Made by a program: the position numbers and the translations under genes. This document shows, one piece after another, positions 56,888-64,000 of a stretch of DNA of 64,000 bases. Under the pieces are notes generated by a model. It did not search any database, had not been told where the DNA came from, and saw only the letters and a program-made list of their open reading frames with translations. The DNA is from Acidimicrobiales bacterium (GTDB lineage Bacteria > Actinomycetota > Acidimicrobiia > Acidimicrobiales > Acidimicrobilacustridaceae): the NCBI GenBank assembly GCA_018401565.1, contig JAGYKS010000039.1, forward strand, positions 310,001 through 374,000. Reading direction: 5' to 3'. How positions within the stretch are numbered: position 1 is the stretch's first letter; every line of letters begins with the position of its first letter.

Positions 56888-59328
56888 GACCGCAACCTAG
56901 CGGCCCCAACGCTGCCCAACGCAGACTCAGCCCACACCCACCGGGGGCGGTCACCGGCAGACTCGGGCGGTTCGGGACGGTCGGGCCCCAGAGCGTCGAT
57001 GTCGGCTTCGTCCACCTCGCCGATGCCCCCGGCCATGGCGCCGGCGTGGGCGGCATCGGGCCCTTCCACGTTGAGCTGGGGCAGTATCCGGTCCAGCCAC
57101 TTCGGGATCCACCAGTTGCGGGCACCGAGCAGTTCCATGGTGGCCGGCACCAGCACCATGCGCACCAGCGTGGCGTCGAGAAACACCGCCACGGCCAGGC
57201 CCACACCGAACACCTTGATGATGCGGTCGTCTTCGAGCAGGAACGCTCCGAACACCACCACCATGATGGCGGCAGCTGCGGTGATGACCCGGGCGGTGGC
57301 GGCCAGGCCGTCGGCCACCGAGTTCACGGCGTCGCCGGTGCGCACGAACTCCTCCTTGATGCGGCTGAGCAGGAAGACCTCGTAATCCATGGACAAGCCG
57401 AACACGATGGCGAACAACATGATGGGCACGAAGGGCTCGATGGGGGCGGGCTGCACCCCGAAGATTGATCCCAGCCACCCCCACTGGAAGATGGCCACCA
57501 CCACGCCGTAGGCAGCAGCGATCGACAGCACGTTCATCACCACGGCCTTGAGCGGCACCAACAGCGAACGGAACACCATGGTCAGCAGCACGAACGACAC
57601 CCCCAGCACGGCGGCGAAGAACACCAGCAGGCGGCCGGAGAGATAGTCCACGAAGTCCACCTGCACCGCCACCGACCCGGTGACGCTGGCCACCGCCCCG
57701 GAGTCGGCCACCACGTCGGGCACCACCTCGGACCGCAACCGCTGCACGGTGTCGGCGGTGGCGACGTCCTGGGGAGACGTGGTGGGGATGACCTGGATGA
57801 CAAACACGTCCGACGCTGCCGGATCGGCCAGGTTCGACCCGATGGCCGGCGACACCTGGGCCACACCGTCGTCAGCACCAAGCGCCGCCGGGAGGGCCTG
57901 TGCGGCGGCAACGGCGTCGGGCCCGTCGGTCTCGACCACCACCAGGATGGGGCCGTTGGCGCCGGGGCCGAACCCGTCGGAGATGAGGTCGTAGGCCTCG
58001 CGGGTGGTGGTGCCCGGAACGTTGTTGCCCTCGTCGGAGAACCCCAACTGCAGGCTGAACACCGGAACGGTGAGCACCAGCAGCAGCCCGCCGGCGAGAA
58101 GCACGAACAGTGCCGGACGGGCCTGAATGACGCGACTCCAGCGGTAAGCCAGGGTTTCACGCAGGGGCCGGTGTCGACGCTCGGGCAGTTCGTGGCGCAA
58201 GGGGGCAACGGCGAAGCTGGCCACGATGGTGACAAACGCAGCGATGGCACCCGTGGCGGCCAGCGCCCCGATGCCCAAACCAACTCCGAGCAGGGCCAGC
58301 GCAACAAACCCGGCAGCGATCACACCACGCAGGCGGGTGCGCTCGATGCGGGTGTGGGTGAGCCCGATCAACGCCGGCAACAGCGTGATGGACGCCACCA
58401 GCGTGACGGTCACGGTGGCGGCAGCCGAGATCCCCATGCCGGACACGAAGTCCAGCCCGATCAGCAACATGCCCAGCAGCGACAGCACCACGGTGATGCC
58501 GGCGAACACCACGGCCCGGCCGGCGGTGTCGAGCGCCCCGGTCATGGCACGTTCGGCCGGCAATCCCGAGCGGGTCAGTTCCCGGTACCGGGTGACGATG
58601 AACAAGGCGTAATCGATACCCACGCCCAGGCCGATCATGATCCCGATGATGGGGGCGGCCTCGGGGATGCTGGTGACGTGGCTCAGCAGGCTCACCACGC
58701 CAAGCCCGCCGGTGCCCACCCCGGCCAGGGCCACCCCGATGGGCAGGCCCATGGCCAACACCGACCCGAAGGCCACAATCAGGATCACCACGGCAAAAGC
58801 CAGGCCGATGATCTCGGTCTCGGGGGGTTCCACCTCCTGAAACACCGACCCACCGATCTCGATGCGGGTGTCGTCGATGTCGGGAAGCAGCGTGGTGATC
58901 TCGGCACCGAGTTCCACGGCCCCGGCGGGGTCCACCGAGCTGTCCAGGCTCAAACGTGCGTACGCCACCGTGCCGTCGGCCGACACCTGCGACGCTCCGG
59001 CCGGGTCAAACGGGCTGGTGACGGTGAGGCCGTCGAGCTGGTCAACCTCGGCCAACAGTTCGGTAGCCGGGCCGGTCACCTCGGGGCGGAGCACCCCGTC
59101 ATCGCTGGCAAACACGATCGTCCCACCGAAGGCGCCCGCCGCTGCCGGGAACGACGCTTCGAGCACGTCCAGGCCGGTTCGGCTTTCCGATGCCGGCGTG
59201 TTGAGCTCGCTACTGAAGGCCGGGCCCAGCCCCGCAGCAAGGGCGTTGACGCCGAGCAGGGCCACCACCCACATGGCCACCACAACCCACGCATGACGGA
59301 AACACCAGCGGGCGAGGGCTCGATACAT
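56863..59328 (-). CDS. MMPL-family (RND) membrane transporter
   Basis: Intact transporter of 821 residues with two MMPL repeats: six-helix bundles preceded by periplasmic domains. GVGIDYALFIVTRYRELTRSG and GLSMDYEVFLLSRIKEEF carry the Asp-Tyr proton-relay pairs. Family members export lipids, siderophores or drugs using the proton gradient. ATG 59328 begins YRALARWCFRHAWVVV, giving one N-terminal helix. The acidic C-terminal tail is cytosolic. Confidence 0.88.
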   Translation of the reverse strand: MYRALARWCFRHAWVVVAMWVVALLGVNALAAGLGPAFSSELNTPASESRTGLDVLEASFPAAAGAFGGTIVFASDDGVLRPEVTGPATELLAEVDQLDGLTVTSPFDPAGASQVSADGTVAYARLSLDSSVDPAGAVELGAEITTLLPDIDDTRIEIGGSVFQEVEPPETEIIGLAFAVVILIVAFGSVLAMGLPIGVALAGVGTGGLGVVSLLSHVTSIPEAAPIIGIMIGLGVGIDYALFIVTRYRELTRSGLPAERAMTGALDTAGRAVVFAGITVVLSLLGMLLIGLDFVSGMGISAAATVTVTLVASITLLPALIGLTHTRIERTRLRGVIAAGFVALALLGVGLGIGALAATGAIAAFVTIVASFAVAPLRHELPERRHRPLRETLAYRWSRVIQARPALFVLLAGGLLLVLTVPVFSLQLGFSDEGNNVPGTTTREAYDLISDGFGPGANGPILVVVETDGPDAVAAAQALPAALGADDGVAQVSPAIGSNLADPAASDVFVIQVIPTTSPQDVATADTVQRLRSEVVPDVVADSGAVASVTGSVAVQVDFVDYLSGRLLVFFAAVLGVSFVLLTMVFRSLLVPLKAVVMNVLSIAAAYGVVVAIFQWGWLGSIFGVQPAPIEPFVPIMLFAIVFGLSMDYEVFLLSRIKEEFVRTGDAVNSVADGLAATARVITAAAAIMVVVFGAFLLEDDRIIKVFGVGLAVAVFLDATLVRMVLVPATMELLGARNWWIPKWLDRILPQLNVEGPDAAHAGAMAGGIGEVDEADIDALGPDRPEPPESAGDRPRWVWAESALGSVGAARLRSWLTPNQT

Positions 59329-59460
59329 CGTGACTCCGGGGGAGGGGGAAGGGAGCTGACGCAGGGGATGTGGAACCACACACCTGCTTCAGCCGTCCTG
59401 TTTCTACCATTGCCCCTGCGTCCAACCGAAGAAATACCGGTGTGACGTTTGTCGTGTCGG

Positions 59461-60929
59461 TCAGCCGATGTAGGCGTCGGTGACCACGCCAGCGACCACC
59501 ACCACATTCACCCGGTCAGACCGGAAGTCCTCGGTGACCATGAACGTCTCGCCGTCACGGGCCACCACCCGCAGGGTGAAACCCAACTGTTCCACCATCA
59601 CCGTCGCTGCGGCTTCGGTGAGACCCACCACGTCGGGCACCGGGGGCAGCTGCCCATCGTCAATCCCGGGATCGATCCCGTCACCAGAATCACCGGGGTA
59701 GGGCTCAACCACTCCACCTGATCCGCCGTCGCCCCAGGTGGTGGTGGACCCCGGCTCACCGCCTGACCCCGGAGAATCCACGGGCTGATCGCCGGTCTGA
59801 TCGATGTAGTCATCCGACACGGCAATCACCATCCACGACTGACCACCGGCATCCTCGTAGACGTACCCAGGCAACGACCACACCACACCGTCGGCATCGA
59901 AAAAGGGCACCAGCACCGGGCGAACCCCAACCAGGTTCACCACGGTCTCGCGTGGGCGCAACCGGCCTGGTGGGCGCAGCGCAGGCTCAGCCGGCGCTGC
60001 AGGCTCTGCTGCGGGCATGCTCGCAACGGGGTCGTTGGTGGCGATGCCCTGATACAGCGACATGGCGTTGCCAATCACAGCCAGTCCCATCGGCTGGCTG
60101 AGGCGCTGCACGGCGTCGGAAGCCGAGATGGTGGGGTAGTCGCCCACGGGTTCGGCACTTCCCAACCGTCCGGATCCCGACAGGCCTTCGGGGCCGAACC
60201 CCAACGTGCCAATGTGGCCAGAAGGCTCGCCGTCAACCAGGTAGGTGACCTCAATGGCAACCCACGACGGGTCCGTCGCCACCACCTCAAACCCGGCCGC
60301 AGTTCGCTCCCCAATGACCCGCTCGGCAGTGGCCAGCGCCTCGTCCTGCGTGGGCACCGGCGAGGGGGCAACGATCGGATCGCACTGCGCCGTGACGCCA
60401 TCTCCACCTTCCCACAGCGGCGACATCTGGGTCGGCACACTCCGACAGCACCGTGGTCGGACCGAAATACCAGTCGCCCGATGGGGCGACCGTGAGGCCA
60501 TCGAGTGTCCAACCGCCGCCCTGGTCGGCCGCCACCCGCTCAGGCGTACCTGTCAGCCCCAGCCGTTGGGCCAAATCGGCAACATCGGCATCAGTTGGTG
60601 TTGTCCAACGCCACGCCGACGCCGTGCCGGCTTCGATGTCGACGCCGTCGGCCAACGCAAAACTCGTCGAATCCCACATCATGTCGGCCGCACCCATCTC
60701 ACCCATGGTGCGCTGCTGGGCACTACCCGCGCGCAACATCGGCAGGTCATCGCCGGTTGATGACATCCGCACCAGAGCCACCGCCCCCACAATGGCCACC
60801 ACCATGGCAACGGCCACCGCAGCCACCATGGCCGCCGATGACGTCCGACGCCGGGCGGTTGGGTGTGGTGTCGGAGTAGACAGCGTCACCGGACCCGGGC
60901 TCGTGACGTCCATCGTTGTTGGGGGCCAT
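59461..60929 (-). CDS. membrane-anchored protein with PASTA-like and I78-inhibitor-like C-terminus, frame broken
   Basis: About 488 residues. ATG 60929 follows GGAGGT, then an N-terminal Ala/Val membrane helix (VAAVAVAMVVAIVGAVALV) and a large extracytoplasmic part. A Pro/Gly/Asp-rich linker leads to PPVPDVVGLTEAAATVMVEQ (PASTA-like) running into VVARDGETFMVTEDFRSDRVN and a final VVTDAYIG. The last part resembles the I78/potato-I type of protease-inhibitor loop. Frames change near 60900 and 60420; the open frame otherwise reads on from the ACR3 gene. Purpose unknown; possible cell-wall or protease control. Confidence 0.55.
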
Positions 60930-60963
60930 GACCACCTCCGCGAAAAGGTTCGTCCCCCAAACC

Positions 60964-62107
60964 CTAGGCCGACACCAGCCTCGCCAACGGTCAGGTCACG
61001 ACCCGCCGCTGCCACCGCTGCGTCACCAGGGAACTGGTCGGCGGTGGCGTTGGAATACCGCACCAGCGCCAGCATCAACGGCACTTCCACCAGCACCCCC
61101 ACCACCGTGGCCAGCGCCGCCCCCGACTGCAGGCCGAACAGGGCGATGGCGGTGGCCACGGCCAGCTCGAAGAAGTTGCTGGCACCGATGAGTGAACCGG
61201 GCGCCGAGATGGAGTGACGGATGCCAAGGCGCCGGAAGATGCGGTAGGCGACGAAGAAGATGAAGAACGTCTGGATCACCAGGGGTACGGCGATGAGCGC
61301 GATGTGGAACGGGTTGTCGAGGATCACGTCGCCCTGGAAGGCGAACAGCACCACCAGGGTGACGATGAGCGCGGCCGGGGTGACCGGACCAAGTCGGCGA
61401 AGGAACACCTCGTCGAACCACACCCGACCCCGACGCCTGATGAGCAGGGTGCGGGTGGCGTAACCGGCGGCCAGCGGGATCACGATGTACAGCACCACCG
61501 ACAACAACATGGTGTTCCACGGCACGCTGATGTTCGAAATGCCCAGCAGCAGCATCACGATGGGGGCGAAGGCCACCAGCATGATGAGGTCGTTGATGGC
61601 CACCTGCACCAGCGTGTAGGCGGCGTCACCCCGGGTGAGGTAGCTCCACACGAACACCATGGCCGTGCACGGGGCTGCCCCCAGCAGGATCGTGCCGGCC
61701 AGGTACTCGCGGCCCAACGCCTCGTCGATGAACGGGGCGAACACCACCAGCAAAAAGAACCACGAGATGGCGAACATGCTGAACGGCTTGAGCAGCCAGT
61801 TCACCCCCGACGTCACCACCAACCCGGTGGGTTCGCGGCGAACTGCCATCACCGCTCCAAAGTCGATCTGGAGCATCATGGGAAAAATCATCGCCCAGAT
61901 GAGCAACGCCACCGGGATCGATACCGAGGCATATTCAAACCGGGACAGCGTTTCGGGGACCCCGGGGAACACCTGCCCCAACGCCACACCGGCAACGATT
62001 CCGGCCGCCACCCAGATGGTGAGGTACCGGCCGAAGATGCCGAGTCCGCCGGTGGACGAGTCCTTCGACGGGGGCTGCTCGGCGTTGCGGGTGTCGCTGG
62101 TGGTCAC
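60964..62107 (-). CDS. arsenite efflux permease ACR3
   Basis: BASS-family transporter of about 380 residues with ten helices. Conserved GVALGQVFPGV, the PMMLQIDFG region, and the central GAAPCTAMVFVW with the transport Cys are seen. Expels As(OH)3 or antimonite. The start GTG 62107 overlaps the ArsI stop (GTGA). The printed frame continues into the next gene; I end it at a TAG in a neighbouring frame (60964-60966), so the last residues are uncertain. Part of the arsenic module controlled by ArsR. Confidence 0.8.
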
Positions 62108-62532
62108 GAGCGGCTGGGCGAGCAGCACGACCCGCCGTCGGTGACGGTGAGCACCTGGTTGCTCATCTGCTCGGCGTCGCCGGTCTTGACGTACCACTCC
62201 CACTTGGCGCCGTCGGGGTCGGTCACCCAGGTCTCGGTCTTTTCGGCGTAGCAGCACACCGTGTCGTCCACCCCGGTGGTCTCCATGCCGTCGGCGCTCA
62301 GGCGGGCCTCGGCGGCGACCACCTCGTTGCTGCTGTCGGTCTCAACGCCCAGGTGGTTGAGCGTGCCACCGGCGACGCCCTCGATGAGCACCAGCTTCAG
62401 CGGCGGGTCGGCGATCTCGAAGTTGGCGTATCCCGGCTTGCGCTTGGCCGGTTCGGTGCCAAACAGCTTGGAGTAGAAGGTGACGGCCTCGTCGATGTCA
62501 GACACGTCGAGGGCAAGTTGAACACGTGACAT
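62104..62532 (-). CDS. ArsI/CadI-like vicinal-oxygen-chelate dioxygenase
   Basis: 142 residues. VOC/glyoxalase fold: MSRVQLALDVSDIDEAVTFYS at the start, GYANFEIADPPLKLVL, NHLGVE (metal His), and DDTVCCYAEKTETWVTDPDG. The vicinal Cys pair is a hallmark of ArsI C-As lyases, which split methylarsenite, and of the related CadI proteins. An extra C-terminal CCSPSRS is present. ATG 62532 is the start. First gene of the arsI-acr3 unit, divergent from arsR. Confidence 0.87.
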   Translation of the reverse strand: MSRVQLALDVSDIDEAVTFYSKLFGTEPAKRKPGYANFEIADPPLKLVLIEGVAGGTLNHLGVETDSSNEVVAAEARLSADGMETTGVDDTVCCYAEKTETWVTDPDGAKWEWYVKTGDAEQMSNQVLTVTDGGSCCSPSRS

Positions 62533-62607
62533 GGGAACTCCAGAATCGTGACGGGCGAGCGGCGCCGGGAGAATGGGACGCTGGGAAAACGGACCCCCGG
62601 AAACTGC

Positions 62608-62657
62608 ATCGATGTTTATCGATATGGTCACCCTAGCAATACATCGACGATTGTCAA
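62608..62657. promoter_or_regulatory. paired ArsR-type operators between arsI and arsR
   Basis: Site 1: ATCGAT-GTTT-ATCGAT (62608-62623), a perfect 6-4-6 inverted repeat. Site 2: ATCGAC-GATT-GTCAAT (62643-62658), five of six positions matched. Both lie in the 137-base divergent promoter, one on each side, a layout that lets ArsR repress both transcripts. Confidence 0.65.
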
Positions 62658-62669
62658 TACACTGTGGAC

Positions 62670-63051
62670 ATGGCTTCTCGACCGACGACGGCAACCAGTC
62701 AACCCGTGACGGCAACCAGCGTCGATGCCACGCCATGTTGCGGCTCGGTGACTGACGCCGGCATCGACGAGTCCCAGGCCGACGAACTGGCCGAGTTGTT
62801 TCGGGCCTTGGCCGACCCCGCCCGTATCCGGGTCGCTGTCGCTGGTGGCCAACGCCACCGCTGGCGAGCTGTGCGCCTGCGACCTCACCGGCCCACTCGA
62901 CCGGGCCCAGCCAACGGTGTCGCACCATCTGGCCATCCTCGTTGATGCCGGGCTGCTGACCCGCGAAAAGCGAGGCCGATGGGCGTGGTACCGGCTGGTT
63001 CCGCAACGGCTCGATCAGATCAGGGCGTTGCTGGCCGTCCCGCAGCGGTAG
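62670..63051 (+). CDS. arsR: ArsR-family arsenic repressor, one frameshift
   Basis: About 127 residues. A winged helix follows a flexible N-terminus that holds PCCGS. The recognition segment PTVSHHLAILVDAGLL and the ELCACDL motif, with the As(III)-binding Cys pair, are clear. The frame shifts near 62833, in LADPARIRVLSLVANATAGEL. Arsenite binding releases DNA and opens both transcripts. ATG 62670 is preceded by the second operator. Divergent from arsI. Confidence 0.87.
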
Positions 63052-63074
63052 CGTCAGGGCAGCGACAGACGATC

Positions 63075-63566
63075 ATGAAGGACTCCCGCACCATGGACAC
63101 CAATCTCGAAACCGCCCTTGCCCTGGTCAACCGTCACCGCCGGTGGCCGTGGTTCATCGCCGGTGGGGCCGTGGTGGCCGCCATCGCCGGAGTAGTGGTG
63201 TGGCGTCAGGTCACGTCGCGCAGTTCAGTGATTCCCACCTCGGGGACCTACGCGTCAGACGAGGTCGAAGGCCGTGAGCTGGCTGACGGGACCAAGCTTC
63301 GATTCACCTTCCTTGATGACCAGATGCACGTGTTCGCCGGCGGCAACAACATGGGCGGCAGCGTCGCCATCATCGGCTCCAAGCTGTTTTGGAGCGAGGA
63401 AGCCTCCACCGAGGTGGGATGCCTGCCGGCCATCGCCCTGCAGGACACCTGGCTGTCGGGCTGGCTCAACTCCGGCGTTGACGTGTTCCGTGACCACAAG
63501 CGCCTGGTGCTGTCGGCCCAGGGCGTGCGAGTGGTGCTCAAGCCCGCCACTGACGCAGACCTTTAG
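63075..63566 (+). CDS. META-domain membrane-anchored protein
   Basis: 163 residues. One N-terminal helix ([21 protein letters not shown]) then an extracytoplasmic META domain (HslJ-like): [20 protein letters not shown] and [19 protein letters not shown] proteins are small beta-barrels linked to stress and motility; the function is not defined. ATG 63075 or 63093. It follows arsR after 23 bases and may be read from the same promoter, though nothing ties it to arsenic. Confidence 0.72.
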   Translation: MKDSRTMDTNLETALALVNRHRRWPWFIAGGAVVAAIAGVVVWRQVTSRSSVIPTSGTYASDEVEGRELADGTKLRFTFLDDQMHVFAGGNNMGGSVAIIGSKLFWSEEASTEVGCLPAIALQDTWLSGWLNSGVDVFRDHKRLVLSAQGVRVVLKPATDADL

Positions 63567-63637
63567 CCGCAGGTCAGCAGCCACAGGTCGCAGGCCTGCA
63601 GGTCGCAGGTCGCAGGCCTGCAACCAGAGGGATTGCG
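63567..63637 (+). repeat. GC-rich direct and inverted repeats downstream of the META gene
   Basis: GCAGGTCGCAGG and GGTCGCAGGCCTGCA repeat two to three times between about 63571 and 63625. They can pair as short stems and may terminate the arsR-META transcript. No coding sense. Confidence 0.55.
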
Positions 63638-63663
63638 ACCCTACCCTTACGTCACGGTAGGGT
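63638..63663. promoter_or_regulatory. inverted repeat upstream of the second SulP gene, MerR-type candidate
   Basis: ACCCTACC and GGTAGGGT, perfectly complementary, separated by ten bases CTTACGTCAC, 70 bases upstream of the SulP ATG. The length and central ACGT suit a MerR-family or similar dimeric regulator. Confidence 0.45.
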
Positions 63664-63733
63664 TTGGACGAACCGGAACATGCGGCACCCCCATCGGGGC
63701 TCCCTTCTTTCCCAAACCCCCTGGAGCCCAGCA

Positions 63734-64000
63734 ATGTCGTTGTCGTATGTCCCCGCCCCTGCGCCGGCACGCTCGATTCGGGCTGAGTGGTTTTCCAATC
63801 CCCGGGCCGACATCCTGGCCGGCATCGTGGTGGCGCTGGCCCTGATCCCCGAGGCCATCTCGTTTTCCATCATCGCCGGGGTGGACCCCAAAGTGGGTCT
63901 GTACGCCTCGTTCTCGATCGCCATCATCATCGCCTTCGCCGGTGGACGCCGGGCCATGATCTCTGCAGCCACCGGGGCCATGGCTCTGGTCATGGTGCCT
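63734..64000 (+). CDS. SulP-family transporter, 5' part only
   Basis: 89 residues up to the window edge. It begins [19 protein letters not shown], then the SulP start: [21 protein letters not shown] and [15 protein letters not shown]. The same fold and family as the gene at 54578, but with a short N-terminus. Its STAS domain, if any, is outside the window. It has no CsoR-type site but carries the inverted repeat at 63638-63663 in its promoter. Confidence 0.88.
   Translation, partial: MSLSYVPAPAPARSIRAEWFSNPRADILAGIVVALALIPEAISFSIIAGVDPKVGLYASFSIAIIIAFAGGRRAMISAATGAMALVMVP

Noticed and set aside
60287..62257. Single 656-codon frame joining ACR3 to the inhibitor-like protein
   Set aside because: The join has a GGAGGT ribosome site and ATG for the downstream protein, and another frame ends ACR3 at 60964. 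A one-base error explains the fusion better than a real chimera.

Overview
This window is GC-rich DNA from an actinobacterium. Several things point that way. A crgA, trpG/pabA, pknB, pbpA, rodA, pstP, fhaB, fhaA cluster lies on the minus strand (26347-34808). Cytochrome P450s with a 3Fe-4S ferredoxin, an MMPL transporter and many GTG starts fit the same group. The mix of P450, acyl-CoA ligase and thiolase genes with divergent cell-wall genes suggests an Acidimicrobiia-type lineage, but that is an inference from gene content only.

Layout. 61-2753: a YcnI-like copper-site protein, a P450/ferredoxin pair behind a palindromic operator, and a small hypothetical gene. 2783-2867: tRNA-Ser(UGA). 3171-5661: a Tat-exported protein with about 14 Asp-box repeats. 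6167-9394: a metal (probably zinc) ABC transporter with a Fur-family regulator. 9518-14264: a tight four-gene operon (two Gfo/Idh/MocA oxidoreductases, an alpha/beta hydrolase, and a peptidase-S51-like protein with a cysteinyl-tRNA-synthetase-like C-terminus). 14444-15221: a second, shorter relative of the Tat protein. 15347-24295: an esterase, a PLP decarboxylase, an antitoxin with a toxin remnant, a SRPBCC protein, an FGGY kinase, a diiron protein, a PIG-L deacetylase and an acyl-CoA ligase. A thiolase runs divergently at 24557.

26270-26290 holds two opposed DnaA-box-like 9-mers next to the cell-wall/division cluster, which in mycobacteria sits close to oriC. 34852-42957: a zinc-ribbon protein, a phosphotransferase with a DUF7064-like partner, a DNA methyltransferase with an unknown downstream gene, and a P-type cation ATPase. 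43044-44070: a Phd-like antitoxin coupled to an unknown gene. 44206-54054: a second P450, a rhodanese lipoprotein, a PQ-loop protein, an M23 peptidase, the transglutaminase / alpha-E / circularly permuted ATP-grasp trio, and an aldehyde dehydrogenase. 54578-64000: a SulP transporter, an FKBP, an MMPL transporter, a secreted PASTA/inhibitor-like protein, an arsenic module (ACR3, ArsI/CadI-like, ArsR), a META-domain protein and the start of a second SulP transporter.

More than twenty conserved genes are split by single-base shifts, many at short homopolymers (for example G4 to G3, A7 to A6, T5 to T4). I treat these as probable sequence errors, give the full span of each gene as one entry, and state where the frame changes. 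The same caution applies to uncertain 3' ends.

Promoter-level signals are fairly rich. There are two CsoR/CstR-type palindromes that overlap TATA-like -10 boxes of a rhodanese and a SulP gene, three TetR-type palindromes ahead of P450 or fatty-acid genes, and paired ArsR-type sites between arsI and arsR. Tandem minisatellites with different unit lengths lie in or beside many genes.
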